A DNA stretch of 45,120 nt, from contig CAMDMA010000029.1 of the NCBI GenBank assembly GCA_945902075.1, positions 1-45,120 of the forward strand, given 5' to 3'. Both the position numbers and the translations under genes were made by a program. This document shows, piece by piece, positions 1 to 8,127 of the stretch. The notes under the pieces were generated by a model, which saw only the letters and a list, made by a program, of their open reading frames with translations, was not told where the DNA came from and made no database searches. Source of the DNA: Candidatus Kuenenia stuttgartensis. Lineage in GTDB: Bacteria; Planctomycetota; Phycisphaerae; Phycisphaerales; SM1A02. Numbering within the stretch: the stretch's first letter is position 1; the number at the start of each line of letters is the position of its first letter.

Positions 1-32
1 GGAAACGGAGCGCGCGGCTTTACTATGTGCCG

Positions 33-1217
33 ATGCCGACCTTCGCCTACATCGCCAGAAGTGCTGACGGACGCCGCGTCGCAGGTCGCGCGGATGCGGC
101 CAACGAGTCGGCGGTGCTTGGTGATCTTGCGGTGCGTGGGCTGTCGCCCATTAGCATTGCAGTCGCGGCCTCTCAGCGACCAGGTGGTCGCGTGAGCGTG
201 CGCGCGCTCTCTGGAAGCTACCGCCAACTGTCTGAACTCCTGCGCTCTGGCGTGCCACTCCTTCGCGCGCTTCGCCTACTTGCACGCGGGAAATCGAGTC
301 CTCCGCTTGCGCGAGCTTGGGGCACGGTTGCCGACGGGCTCGCCGCGGGCGAGCGCCTTGGCGATGCGATGGCAAAGGAAGAGCGGACCTTCGCACCAGT
401 ACATGTGGCGATGGTGCGCGCGGGCGAGCGCGGAGCATTTCTTGAGCCGGTACTCGCTCGTCTCGCAACGCTGCTCGAGCAGCAAGCCGATTTGCGCGCG
501 CGTGTCGTTGGAAATCTCCTCTACCCCGCGGTACTCCTTCTTGTCGGCGTCGGTGTGGTCATCGCGTCACTCATCTTCTTTGTGCCGAAATTCGAGGAGT
601 TTTTCTCGAAGATGCCTGATCTGCCCTTTGCGACACGGCTGCTTCTCGGCGCAAGTTCAGTGTTGACCGCCAATGCCGCAATATCGACTGCGATGATCAT
701 CGGTGTCGGCATCGCTGCATTCCTCACGCTCCGAAATGCACGCGTACGCATGAGCCTCCTCAAGCGCGCGATGCGGCTTCCGTACCTCGGCTCGCTCTTT
801 GCGGCGATCGCAGTCGCCCGGTTTGCGCGCATGCTCGGGACACTTCTTGAGAACGGAATTCCGATGCTGCAGGCTCTGGAGATTGCCCGTGATTCCGCAG
901 GAAATCCAATTCTTGCTGCCGCTATCACTCGTGCCGCGGAAGCGGTCAAGCATGGAGAGCCGCTCTCTGCGCCGCTTTCCGCCAGTGGTCTCTTTGCAGA
1001 TGACGTGATTGAGATGATCGCTGTTGGCGAAAGCGCAAACAATCTGCCATCGGTGCTCGTTCGGCTCGCGGATACGCTTGAGTCGCGCATCGATCGCATG
1101 CTCGCGATGCTCTTGCGGCTCATGGAGCCAGCGATGCTTCTTGTCATCGCAGGTGTCGTAATGTTCATTTTCCTCGCGCTGGTCGTGCCAATGATGCAGC
1201 TGTCATCGCAACTTTGA
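33..1217 (+). CDS. gspF: Type II secretion inner-membrane platform protein GspF
   Basis: GspF is the polytopic inner-membrane platform that couples the GspE ATPase to pseudopilus assembly. The 394-residue product has the family layout. A first cytoplasmic helical domain (about residues 60-155) is followed by a membrane segment near 160-188 (core LLLVGVGVVIASLIFFV). A second hydrophobic segment lies near 216-233. The second copy of the F domain (ARFARMLGTLLENGIPML) starts near 263, and a last membrane segment lies near 366-387. The N-terminus MPTFAYIARSADGRRVAG is typical of GspF, so I chose ATG 33 over GTG 27. The frame stays open to the left edge, but no GspE C-terminus is recognisable there. 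It is the first visible gene of the T2SS operon. PilC of type IV pili is a homologue, but the following gspG-K genes favour GspF. Confidence 0.93.
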   Translation: MPTFAYIARSADGRRVAGRADAANESAVLGDLAVRGLSPISIAVAASQRPGGRVSVRALSGSYRQLSELLRSGVPLLRALRLLARGKSSPPLARAWGTVADGLAAGERLGDAMAKEERTFAPVHVAMVRAGERGAFLEPVLARLATLLEQQADLRARVVGNLLYPAVLLLVGVGVVIASLIFFVPKFEEFFSKMPDLPFATRLLLGASSVLTANAAISTAMIIGVGIAAFLTLRNARVRMSLLKRAMRLPYLGSLFAAIAVARFARMLGTLLENGIPMLQALEIARDSAGNPILAAAITRAAEAVKHGEPLSAPLSASGLFADDVIEMIAVGESANNLPSVLVRLADTLESRIDRMLAMLLRLMEPAMLLVIAGVVMFIFLALVVPMMQLSSQL

Positions 1218-1274
1218 GCGACTGATAAGTCTCGATATCCCCAGCATGATTTCGATGGCGCTTCTCTCACCCAG

Positions 1275-1320
1275 AGGGGACCGAAGTCGATACCCGGTTA
1301 CACTTCGAATCCCCTTTCTG
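1275..1320 (+). terminator. Stem-loop between gspF and gspG (attenuator or mRNA-stabilising hairpin)
   Basis: AGGGGA (1275-1280) pairs with TCCCCT (1310-1315), and CGAAGT (1282-1287) pairs with ACTTCG (1302-1307). Together they form a 12-bp stem with a small internal bulge and a 14-nt loop. A T-rich run (TTTCTGTTTC) follows, and the gspG Shine-Dalgarno GGAG lies at 1325-1328. The structure sits in the only sizeable gap (117 bp) among the early gsp genes. It could be a partial terminator or a 5'-stabilising hairpin that lets the major pseudopilin be made at a level different from gspF. The pairing is seen directly; the role is inferred. Confidence 0.5.
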
Positions 1321-1334
1321 TTTCGGAGTCATCC

Positions 1335-1844
1335 ATGCGCCAAATCCGTCGTCGCGGTTTCACCATCCTAGAGCTCCTCATTGTCATCGGCATCCTGCTT
1401 GCGATTGGGAGCCTTGTGCTCGTCAACGTCCTCGGAGCGAGCGAGAAAGCCGATCTCAAGTTGGCGCGTGCGCAGTTGCAGGCATTCGAGAACGCCCTTG
1501 AGACCTTTCGGGTCGAGATGAAGCGTTGGCCGACGGACGACGAGGGCCTCGCCGTGCTTTGGTCGAAGGAAGCGGTTTCTTCTGATGAGGAGAAGTCCAA
1601 GTACGGAGGGCCGTACTTGAAGGAGCCGAAGCCAAACGATACGTGGGGTAGCGCATGGATTTTCCGCGCACCAAGCACGATTATCGAGGGCGCAAACTTC
1701 GACATCATTTCGATCGGGCCAGACAAGCAAGAAGGCACCGAAGACGACATTACGAATCACGATGCACGCAAGGAGTCTGGTGACAGTGAGTTCAGTGACT
1801 TCTCCGGCTCGTCATCAGGTGGAACCGCTCCGGCGGGCGGATGA
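1335..1844 (+). CDS. gspG: Major pseudopilin GspG
   Basis: GspG is the major subunit of the T2SS pseudopilus, processed by prepilin peptidase at the inner membrane and stacked into the filament that pushes substrates through the secretin. The class III signal is clear: RRRG at 5-8, cleavage after Gly8, Phe9 at +1 and Glu13 at +5, then a hydrophobic stretch (LLIVIGILLAIGSLVLV). Further on are family features: RWPTDDEGLAVLW near 63-75, the GGPYL-K motif near 91-96 with DTWG just after, and an acidic segment (GPDKQEGTEDDI) that in GspG belongs to the calcium-binding region. The Ser/Gly-rich tail after residue 145 is longer than usual. ATG 1335 has a GGAG site six bases upstream. Confidence 0.95.
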   Translation: MRQIRRRGFTILELLIVIGILLAIGSLVLVNVLGASEKADLKLARAQLQAFENALETFRVEMKRWPTDDEGLAVLWSKEAVSSDEEKSKYGGPYLKEPKPNDTWGSAWIFRAPSTIIEGANFDIISIGPDKQEGTEDDITNHDARKESGDSEFSDFSGSSSGGTAPAGG

Positions 1845-1874
1845 TGCCGCTGTGAAAGTCGCAAGTTGAAGACG

Positions 1875-2741
1875 ATGATGCCTGGTCAATCTCACCACCG
1901 TCAATTCCCACGCCATCGCGGCGTGACGCTTCTTGAGCTGCTTGTCGCACTCGGCATTGTGATGGCGCTCGCGGCTGTGGCTATTCCATGGACATTTGGA
2001 TGGCTCGGCGGGCGCGAACTCGACAACGCCGAGGATCGGCTTGCGATGCAGATGATGATGGCCCGAGCTGCTGCGCGCGAGGGTGGCAGGGCAATCGAGA
2101 TCGTGGCCGACCAAGAAGACGGATCGGGCAACATTGAGGCAAGGTGGATGCAAGTCGATGCTGGCCGCGACGCCGACGACGTTGGCGGTGATCCATCCGG
2201 AGGAAGCATCTTTTCCTTTGACGAGGCGGAGGCTGATTCGTCCATCAAGGCCGATTGGGCGCGGCTCGAACTTCCACGTGGTATTCACATTGCTTTCGGA
2301 ACTGGAGAGGCCACCGAGAGTACCCAGCGCAACAAAGGTGACGCTGCACGTGACGCGGTTGAAGCACTTGAGGATTTGGGCACTGCAGATTTAAGTACTG
2401 CAAGTTCAAGAATCGCAAGCTCACGACTCGCAAGCTCACGACTCGCAGACACAGGAGTTTCATCCAACGGGGCCGTCGACGAGGAGCCTCATCAGGAAGG
2501 ATCTGGCCAGACACTGGCAATTTTCTTGCCCGATGGAAGCGTCGTTGTTGCCCCGATCTTCATGCTTCGAACGGACGCCGGATTAGCACGCAAGATGCGC
2601 GTTGATCGCACAACTGGCCGTCCGCGGATAATCGAGGCCTCTGTCTCGAAGGACGACGATGGGGCTTCGCGCCCCGAGTTTGATGACGTCGACACGCGCC
2701 CAAAATCCGACAAGAGCGGGCGCTCAGCCACGACGCGCTAA
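1875..2741 (+). CDS. gspH: Minor pseudopilin GspH, long form
   Basis: Minor pseudopilin of the T2SS tip region. The prepilin signal HRG/VTLLELLVALG puts cleavage after Gly16 with Glu at +5, followed by a hydrophobic helix. The 288-residue product is clearly longer than usual GspH (about 170-200). Extra length comes from an acidic middle part and from a Ser/Arg/Leu/Ala repeat near residues 175-191 encoded by a short tandem DNA repeat. Near the C-terminus, residues around LAIFLPDGSVVVAPIFML resemble the final strands of the GspH fold. Frame continues upstream to TTG 1866, but ATG 1875 or 1878 is more likely; I list 1875. The order G-H-I-J-K supports the H assignment; a generic GspH/FimT-like pseudopilin is the fallback call. 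Confidence 0.82.
   Translation: MMPGQSHHRQFPRHRGVTLLELLVALGIVMALAAVAIPWTFGWLGGRELDNAEDRLAMQMMMARAAAREGGRAIEIVADQEDGSGNIEARWMQVDAGRDADDVGGDPSGGSIFSFDEAEADSSIKADWARLELPRGIHIAFGTGEATESTQRNKGDAARDAVEALEDLGTADLSTASSRIASSRLASSRLADTGVSSNGAVDEEPHQEGSGQTLAIFLPDGSVVVAPIFMLRTDAGLARKMRVDRTTGRPRIIEASVSKDDDGASRPEFDDVDTRPKSDKSGRSATTR
2396..2447 (+). repeat. 15-bp tandem repeat inside gspH
   Basis: A 15-bp unit of the form ACTCGCAAGCTCACG is present as two near-identical copies (2411-2425 and 2426-2440), with a partial copy after and a decayed copy before. The phase is in frame, so copy-number change adds or removes five residues (SSRLA) without a frameshift. It encodes three successive SSR(I/L)A pentamers. 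Confidence 0.75.
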
Positions 2742-2762
2742 TCGCGCGAAACATGAGAAAAA

Positions 2763-3197
2763 ATGCACCGTATGTCGCCGACCGCAGCAAGGCAGGGCCG
2801 CGTAGGAGCCATCGGTGGTGTGATGCTCGAACTACTCCTCGCGATCGCACTTTTTGTTGCGGCAGCGATCTTCACGCTCGCCGCACTTCGGAACGCACTT
2901 GATGGAACGCGGCGTGCTGAACTGCGGGCCCGTGCGACTGATCTCGCTGAGTCGCGCCTTGTCGAACTTGATGCAGGACTTGTGAGTGCAGGCGAACTTG
3001 GCGATCCGCTTTCCAACGCATCATCAAGCGAACTCTCGGTGACCGTCGAGTTGATTGCATCGTCGACAGCGTCCAGCCTTGCGCTCGCGCGGGCGACCGT
3101 GCGCGAGGTGGTCGGCGGTGTTCCGGGGCCGGTCATCGCGACCGCGGAGCGTCTTGTGGCAGCGGACGCGCGTCGTGGGGAGGAGCCCTCGCCATGA
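2763..3197 (+). CDS. gspI: Minor pseudopilin GspI
   Basis: Minor pseudopilin of the GspI-J-K tip complex. The N-terminal signal reads GAIGGVMLELLLAIALFVAA; to place Glu23 at +5, cleavage must follow Gly18, which leaves Gly19 as mature residue 1. Most pseudopilins have Phe or another hydrophobic residue there, so this is a small oddity. The following helix (residues 20-45) and the short 144-residue length match GspI. The stop overlaps the gspJ start by 4 bp (ATGA), implying translational coupling. Assignment depends on the signal, size and position between H and J, because downstream sequence similarity in this family is weak. Confidence 0.8.
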   Translation: MHRMSPTAARQGRVGAIGGVMLELLLAIALFVAAAIFTLAALRNALDGTRRAELRARATDLAESRLVELDAGLVSAGELGDPLSNASSSELSVTVELIASSTASSLALARATVREVVGGVPGPVIATAERLVAADARRGEEPSP

Positions 3198-3853
3198 ATA
3201 CGAAATTGCGCGGATTTTCACTACTCGAGGCGATTGTGGCAGTTGCGATTGCGACTGCTTTTCTCTCAGCACTTGCCGTTTTCACGACGAATCTAGGTGA
3301 TGCGCGCGCACGACTTGGAAAGCTCGTCGATCGCATCGAATGCGTTGATGCGGTGTTCACAGCGTGTGATCGTGCGATCGCCACTGCCGTCGTTGAGGAT
3401 CCTGATCTTGGTAGCGGGATCACAGGCGAGCAAATGTCGATCCGTATCGTGCGAACGACGGTCGGACTTGGCGGTGACGGCGCAGAGCTTCTCAGTGATC
3501 GAGAGATCCACGAGCTCCGCTTTGATGAAGCATCACGAACGATTTTTCTTCGCCGAGGCGAACGCGAGGACGCACTTCCCATGCCAGCACGTGCGCTGCG
3601 GATTCGTTACCTCGCGTCAGACGGCTGGGTCGACTCGTTTGATAGTGCTGAAAGGGGGGCGTTTCCCGTTGGAATTGAGGTTTCCATTTGGTTCGACCTC
3701 GCGACTCCCGACGATGACCCGTCCGCAGGAGTTCCGCCGTTGGGTGTCGCCGACCGCACGCGCCTCTTTCGAGTGATGGGTGCACCTCGTATCGACGCAC
3801 TGGCAAGACGTGCCATTCGTGATGACACCAATACAAGCGAGGCACCACAATGA
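3194..3853 (+). CDS. gspJ: Minor pseudopilin GspJ
   Basis: Minor pseudopilin that joins GspI and GspK at the pseudopilus tip. LRG/FSLLEAIVAVAIATAF gives cleavage after Gly7, Phe8 at +1 and Glu12 at +5. The 219-residue body carries beta-strand-rich segments such as IHELRFDEASRTIFL and a C-terminal GIEVSIWFDL strand, matching the GspJ plan. It overlaps gspI upstream and gspK downstream by 4 bp each, so the three tip proteins are probably made in fixed proportion. Confidence 0.85.
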   Translation: MNTKLRGFSLLEAIVAVAIATAFLSALAVFTTNLGDARARLGKLVDRIECVDAVFTACDRAIATAVVEDPDLGSGITGEQMSIRIVRTTVGLGGDGAELLSDREIHELRFDEASRTIFLRRGEREDALPMPARALRIRYLASDGWVDSFDSAERGAFPVGIEVSIWFDLATPDDDPSAGVPPLGVADRTRLFRVMGAPRIDALARRAIRDDTNTSEAPQ

Positions 3854-5340
3854 ATCGTCGAGGCTTCGTGTTGTTGGCGGTTCTCGTCGTGGTGGCAGCA
3901 GCCATTCTTGTGGCAACCGGCGGCATTTTCGCTGCGCGCTCTGTCACCGCAAATGCGCGTGCAGCTCAATCCGAGCAACGCATGCGCGATGCTGCTCTTG
4001 ATGGCGTCGCGCTGGCAATGGACGCCCTTGGACAACAACGTCGCGCGATTCTCCGAGGCGCAAATCCGTTGCTCGATCCATCGTTACTCGTTCGTGGTGA
4101 GGGCAGCGAGCGGATCGAAGTCACCCTTTCGCCGATGTCGGGCGGGGCATTGTTTGAGAGCGAATCTGCCAAGCTCGACTTCAACGTGGCTTCTGAGGCA
4201 TCGATTGATCTACTCCTTCGCGATTCCAACGAAGAATGCCGCATGCTTGTGGACGCAATGTTGGCCTCGCGCCCGCGAACCTCGATCGATGGAAGTGCAG
4301 TGTTGCTTCCGGTTTCTGAGCGTGTTCGTGTGCTGCGTGATTTGCTCGGGCCATTGCGGGAACTCGATGCAACGAACCTCTCTTCGGGGAGGCGCGATAC
4401 CCAGCAAGTATCGGCTGGAAGCACTCCGCCACTCGTCTCGATCTTCACGGTGCATGCGCGCGAGTCGCTTGTCGATCGTGATGGGAATGTACGGCTTGAT
4501 GTACCTTCAGCACTTGGCGGTGACGGCGTTGATGCCGAGCGTGCGGCGGCGGCGCTTCGTGCTTTCGACGACACGGAGACTGAGGCGCTTGAGCAGGCAG
4601 CGCGCACAAATGGCGTCGAGCCAGACGATGGCGCGATCGCAAAGGAACTGCTCGCGCGCGGCGTTGCCATCAATCGTGTCGCAGAGATTCTTGATCGAGC
4701 GACACTTCACGCGGGAGTCCTTGCTCCCGCTCGGCTTGACGTCCTTCGTGCGGAAGAAGCGGTGCTTTCTGCAGCCGACGGACTTGGTGCGGAAATCGCG
4801 AGCCGCATTGTCGACGTCCGCGACACGCTCGACGATGCTGAGCGTGCAGACACCTCATGGCTCGTGACGCGGCGCGTCCTCTCTGGCGAAGAGTACGCCA
4901 TCATCGCGGGTCGTATTGCCAGTCGGTCGTTGACATGGCGGTTCAGAATTGTCGCAAGCGTGGTCGCTGTGCGCGACACGAACGATGGTGACGCACAGAG
5001 TCGAATGGCTGCGGTACCGGACACCGAATCTCGCGGTCCGCTCGCGGTGTACGACGCGATCGTGGATATTGGGCAACCGACACCCCGGCTCGTGTATCTC
5101 CGCGACGTTTCACTCGCGGATACGGCACGGTCACTCGCACGCGCTTCCGGTCGAGAGGAGTCGATCGCGAGCGTCGAGCGCGAGGTCGCATCGTCTGAGC
5201 GCTTTCCGCTCGCCGCATCTGCCGAATCTCCGCCAGAACTATTTTCTTCCTCTGTTGAACCTGCGACACTACCGAACCCTGATCTTCCATCGCGCGCACG
5301 TTTGAGAGCTGTGGGTCGCGATGTCGGCGGGGGGCGTTAA
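3850..5340 (+). CDS. gspK: Minor pseudopilin GspK
   Basis: GspK caps the pseudopilus tip. The signal MNRRG/FVLLAVLVVVAAA has Ala instead of Glu at +5, the hallmark that separates GspK from the other pseudopilins. The 496-residue product also has the large inserted alpha domain of the family: helical, hairpin-like segments near 280-340 (LDVLRAEEAVL, LGAEIASRIVDVRD) precede the final strand region (WRFRIVASVVAVRD, near 361-374). It is longer than the usual 300-330 residues, with a low-complexity Ser/Ala/Pro C-terminal tail after about 430. Start overlaps gspJ; a 15-bp gap follows before gspL. Confidence 0.88.
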   Translation: MNRRGFVLLAVLVVVAAAILVATGGIFAARSVTANARAAQSEQRMRDAALDGVALAMDALGQQRRAILRGANPLLDPSLLVRGEGSERIEVTLSPMSGGALFESESAKLDFNVASEASIDLLLRDSNEECRMLVDAMLASRPRTSIDGSAVLLPVSERVRVLRDLLGPLRELDATNLSSGRRDTQQVSAGSTPPLVSIFTVHARESLVDRDGNVRLDVPSALGGDGVDAERAAAALRAFDDTETEALEQAARTNGVEPDDGAIAKELLARGVAINRVAEILDRATLHAGVLAPARLDVLRAEEAVLSAADGLGAEIASRIVDVRDTLDDAERADTSWLVTRRVLSGEEYAIIAGRIASRSLTWRFRIVASVVAVRDTNDGDAQSRMAAVPDTESRGPLAVYDAIVDIGQPTPRLVYLRDVSLADTARSLARASGREESIASVEREVASSERFPLAASAESPPELFSSSVEPATLPNPDLPSRARLRAVGRDVGGGR

Positions 5341-5355
5341 GTTTTCTGGATTTTT

Positions 5356-7002
5356 ATGCAGACCCATCGCTCCGCAACAATTTCGTCGACGGACTTACCG
5401 CGTGGGCCAAGTGTCTTGTTCCGACTCCGCCGTCGGGTCGAACCGCGGATGCTCGCTTTAGAGATTGGTTCCGCTGCGTTCCGGGCGGTTGGTTGCACGC
5501 GATCTGGTTCGCGCATCGCGATTACGGCAGCAACGGAATCAGCGATTGGTGAGGGCGTGAATCTCGCGGATGTGCTCGAAACTGCTCGAATCAAGCAAAC
5601 GCCCGCGATCCTCGCGCTCGCGCGCGATACCGCGCTTGTCGGAACCACCGAGTTGCCCGCCGAAGACGAGGCGGAATTGCGCGGAATGGCTCGCATCGCT
5701 CTTGCTCGCGACTACACCCCGGACGGCGTGGAGAGTCTCGGCGACTTCCAGTTTGCCCGCCGAGAAGGTGGTAGCGCGACGGTCGTCGTTGCTGCGGCTG
5801 CGCGCACCCAGATTGATCAGGCGCGCAATCGTGGCGACATCAACATTGCGCGTGTTTCGGTTCGAACGCTCGGCACGCTGGTGTTGATCCGAACCTCCGA
5901 CCCACTGCGTCGTGGTACGACATTGGTTGTTGATATCGCAGGTGAGACTGTTGAATTCACTACGGCACGCGATGGCGTGTTGCTGAATTCTCGCGGTGTT
6001 TCAATCGCGGCTGACAGCAGCGAAGTTGTCGCGGCTTCAGTTATCGCGGAGTTTCGTCGGCTCCTCGTGGCGTTACGCGGCATGAGTGAGGGCTTCACAC
6101 TTGATCGCATCGCCGTGTTTGCTGAGGAGAAGGTTTCGATTCTGCTCTCGGTTGAGCTCTCACGCATCGCGTCGTGCGCGGCCTCGCGGTTTGTGTCCCA
6201 TGCGATGGTTGATTTGCCAGGAGTTTCCGCGAGCGAGGCTGTGCGCGGCAGTCTTGAAAAAGAGCTGAATTCAGCGCGTTGCGAATCGTTTCTCTCGTTT
6301 GGATGGCCACTTGCGGGGCTCCTTCTTGAAGATGAAGCCGCACTACGTGGTGACGGTTCCGCGATCGATCTTCTGCATCCAACGCCCTTGATCGATGTCG
6401 GTGCGCGCAGTCGCCAACGTGCTTTGGTTATCGCGGGTGTTGTCGTAATCGCTTCGTTGGCGGGTTGGACGGTCGGCTCACAAAGCTGGAGTGCCCTAGA
6501 GGATCGTCGCGACGAGCTCAAAGACAAGGCGCGCAACGCACTTCCAGATCTTCGCCGTGCAAAGCGCGATGAGTTTCGTTTAAGGCATATCGACGCATAC
6601 GCATCACTCGCGCCCGCCTGGCTTGGACATTTCGAGACCTTGCGCCGCTTTGCGCCAGATCCCAATTCGGTGGTTCTCGATGGGATGACTGCGCAACTGC
6701 TCTCAGCTGAGGTCGAGTACGGAAGCGATGGTGCGTTTTCGACCCGCCCGGAATTGCGGTTTGTGATTGATGGCGAAGCCAAGGACCGTGCGACGGCCGA
6801 CGCGCTACGTGACACGCTTGTGAAGGAGAAGGGGTACACCCTGGGCTCGACAGGCGCGGATGCGCGCGGTGGACGAAGGCTTCCCTCGCCGTTTGCCTAC
6901 ACGCTGCGGACGGGCGATCTCTCGCCACGTGGGATTGATTCCACAAGCCCGGCCTCATCCGGTAAGCCATCCGCAGAGAAGACGGAAGGGAAAGCACCAT
7001 GA
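5356..7002 (+). CDS. gspL: GspL-like assembly protein (PilM-like domain, one TM, PilN-like domain)
   Basis: GspL links the cytoplasmic ATPase GspE to the inner-membrane platform. The N-terminal cytoplasmic part (about residues 30-340) looks like the actin/PilM-type fold: MLALEIGSAAFRAVG near 32-46, LVVDIAGETVEF near 194-205. A single membrane segment lies near 353-373 (ALVIAGVVVIASLAGWTVG), and a periplasmic coiled region starting with ALEDRRDELKDKARNAL is followed by a ferredoxin-like PilN/GspL segment with VVLDGMTAQLLSAEVEY. At 548 residues it is longer than enteric GspL (about 400). ATG 5356 gives a Ser/Thr-rich lead of some 30 residues before the fold. It overlaps the next gene by 4 bp. 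It can equally be described as a PilM-PilN fusion. Confidence 0.82.
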   Translation: MQTHRSATISSTDLPRGPSVLFRLRRRVEPRMLALEIGSAAFRAVGCTRSGSRIAITAATESAIGEGVNLADVLETARIKQTPAILALARDTALVGTTELPAEDEAELRGMARIALARDYTPDGVESLGDFQFARREGGSATVVVAAAARTQIDQARNRGDINIARVSVRTLGTLVLIRTSDPLRRGTTLVVDIAGETVEFTTARDGVLLNSRGVSIAADSSEVVAASVIAEFRRLLVALRGMSEGFTLDRIAVFAEEKVSILLSVELSRIASCAASRFVSHAMVDLPGVSASEAVRGSLEKELNSARCESFLSFGWPLAGLLLEDEAALRGDGSAIDLLHPTPLIDVGARSRQRALVIAGVVVIASLAGWTVGSQSWSALEDRRDELKDKARNALPDLRRAKRDEFRLRHIDAYASLAPAWLGHFETLRRFAPDPNSVVLDGMTAQLLSAEVEYGSDGAFSTRPELRFVIDGEAKDRATADALRDTLVKEKGYTLGSTGADARGGRRLPSPFAYTLRTGDLSPRGIDSTSPASSGKPSAEKTEGKAP

Positions 7003-8042
7003 TTGGCGCGTCCACTCTGCGAAAGTTTCGTCGCCACTGGCTTGCCGCCGCCGTCGGTAGCGCGGCGCTGATCGCGGGTTCGATGGGCTTCGTCGTTGGC
7101 GAGCGGCGACTCGCGGAAGAGCGCATCGTTGCACTTCGCGATATCGATACCTCAATCGCCGTGCTGACCGCCGCCCGCAAAAACCGTGACGAGCGATCGG
7201 CGCTCGACGCCCGAACCCAACGCGTGGTAAACAAAACGCTCGGACCTTCGCTGGAGATTGTGGATAGTGAGGTTCGACGCAGACTCAACCGCGCGTGCGA
7301 AGAATTGGGGATGTCGGAGTTCTCAGTCACGACTGGGACAACGACGATTCGAGGAACCCCCGCCAAGAAAGAGTTCAGGCGACCCGAAGAGCGGCCCTTA
7401 CGCGACGAGCCAGACTTTGTTGAGGTCCAAGCGACCGTTAGCGCAAGTGGTTCCGCCGCAATGGTTTACCAACTTCTTTTTCGCATCGACGTCGAGCCGT
7501 GGACGAAGCGAATTGAGTCGGTTCGGCTCGATCCGACTGCGGATGGCGCCTCAATCAAGACCAACATCAAGCTGACAACCATCTTCTTGCCCGGGCGCGT
7601 CGCTGCGGCTCCGCTGGTGGTCGACCCTCTGGCGCTCGCTTCCGCCCAACGGTTTGCGGAATTGTTTGGGTCAAACCCGTTCCGAATCCCGCCTCCCCCG
7701 ATCGCGCCGGTTGCCGCAGTGGCCAATTCGGCATCAGATGTCGGCCTCAAGCCGCAGTCCCCGACCGCGGTAGGTGCACCACTTCCAGTTACGAATCCCG
7801 CGAGTCCATTCCCTTATGGAGAGTGGCAGTTGACCGGCGTAGTTGAGGGCCCAAGCGGACCCGAGGCCTGGCTCCGTCATCTCCCGTCCGGTGCACTACT
7901 TACATTGAAGCCAGGATCCTCAATTGGCGAGCTCATCTTCCGCTCGGTCGAGTACGATTCTGGAGTATTCGACGGACCCGGCGGAACCTGCCGCGTTCAG
8001 ATTGGAAGCAACCTCACCCAGCGGGCCTCTGCCGCCGGGTGA
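6999..8042 (+). CDS. gspM: GspM/PilO-like protein with C-terminal GspC/PilP-like domain
   Basis: Inner-membrane partner of GspL. After a short cytoplasmic start it has one membrane segment (residues 14-34, LAAAVGSAALIAGSMGFVVG), then a coiled region and a PilO/GspM-type ferredoxin-like domain to about 210 (VEVQATVSASGSAAMVYQLL is the typical strand-helix region). A Pro/Ala-rich linker (about 226-272) leads to a small beta domain at 276-340 (WQLTGVVEGPSGPEAWLRH, then LTLKPGSSIGELIFRSV). That last part resembles the homology region of GspC and the PilP domain, which contact secretin N domains. No separate gspC is seen in the operon, so this gene may supply both functions. The domain calls come from pattern recognition and need profile searches. 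Confidence 0.7.
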   Translation: MIGASTLRKFRRHWLAAAVGSAALIAGSMGFVVGERRLAEERIVALRDIDTSIAVLTAARKNRDERSALDARTQRVVNKTLGPSLEIVDSEVRRRLNRACEELGMSEFSVTTGTTTIRGTPAKKEFRRPEERPLRDEPDFVEVQATVSASGSAAMVYQLLFRIDVEPWTKRIESVRLDPTADGASIKTNIKLTTIFLPGRVAAAPLVVDPLALASAQRFAELFGSNPFRIPPPPIAPVAAVANSASDVGLKPQSPTAVGAPLPVTNPASPFPYGEWQLTGVVEGPSGPEAWLRHLPSGALLTLKPGSSIGELIFRSVEYDSGVFDGPGGTCRVQIGSNLTQRASAAG

Positions 8043-8095
8043 TCTTGTCTTTGCAGGCTCGTATTCGCATCTCTGCGGGTCACGGGTCATGTGGC

Positions 8096-8121
8096 GTCAG
8101 TGTGACTGACACGTCGAGGAG
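8096..8121 (+). promoter_or_regulatory. Small hairpin and strong ribosome binding site ahead of gspD
   Basis: GTCAGT (8096-8101) and ACTGAC (8105-8110) form a perfect 6-bp inverted repeat with a 3-nt loop. Five bases later GAGGAG (8116-8121) sits six bases before ATG 8128, an excellent Shine-Dalgarno that fixes the start of the giant gspD gene. The hairpin could modulate ribosome access; that part is inferred. Confidence 0.55.
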
Positions 8122-8127
8122 CGAACC

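Noticed and set aside
1-66. End of gspE in the first bases
   Set aside because: One frame reads to a stop at about 66, but the 21 residues show no GspE features and overlap the gspF start; too short to call.
521-1270. 249-residue open frame antisense to gspF
   Set aside because: Ser/Arg-rich shadow of a GC-rich gene; no family motif and full overlap with gspF.
5817-6839. 340-residue open frame antisense to gspL
   Set aside because: Low-complexity Ser/Arg/Thr product with no support from ribosome site or motif.
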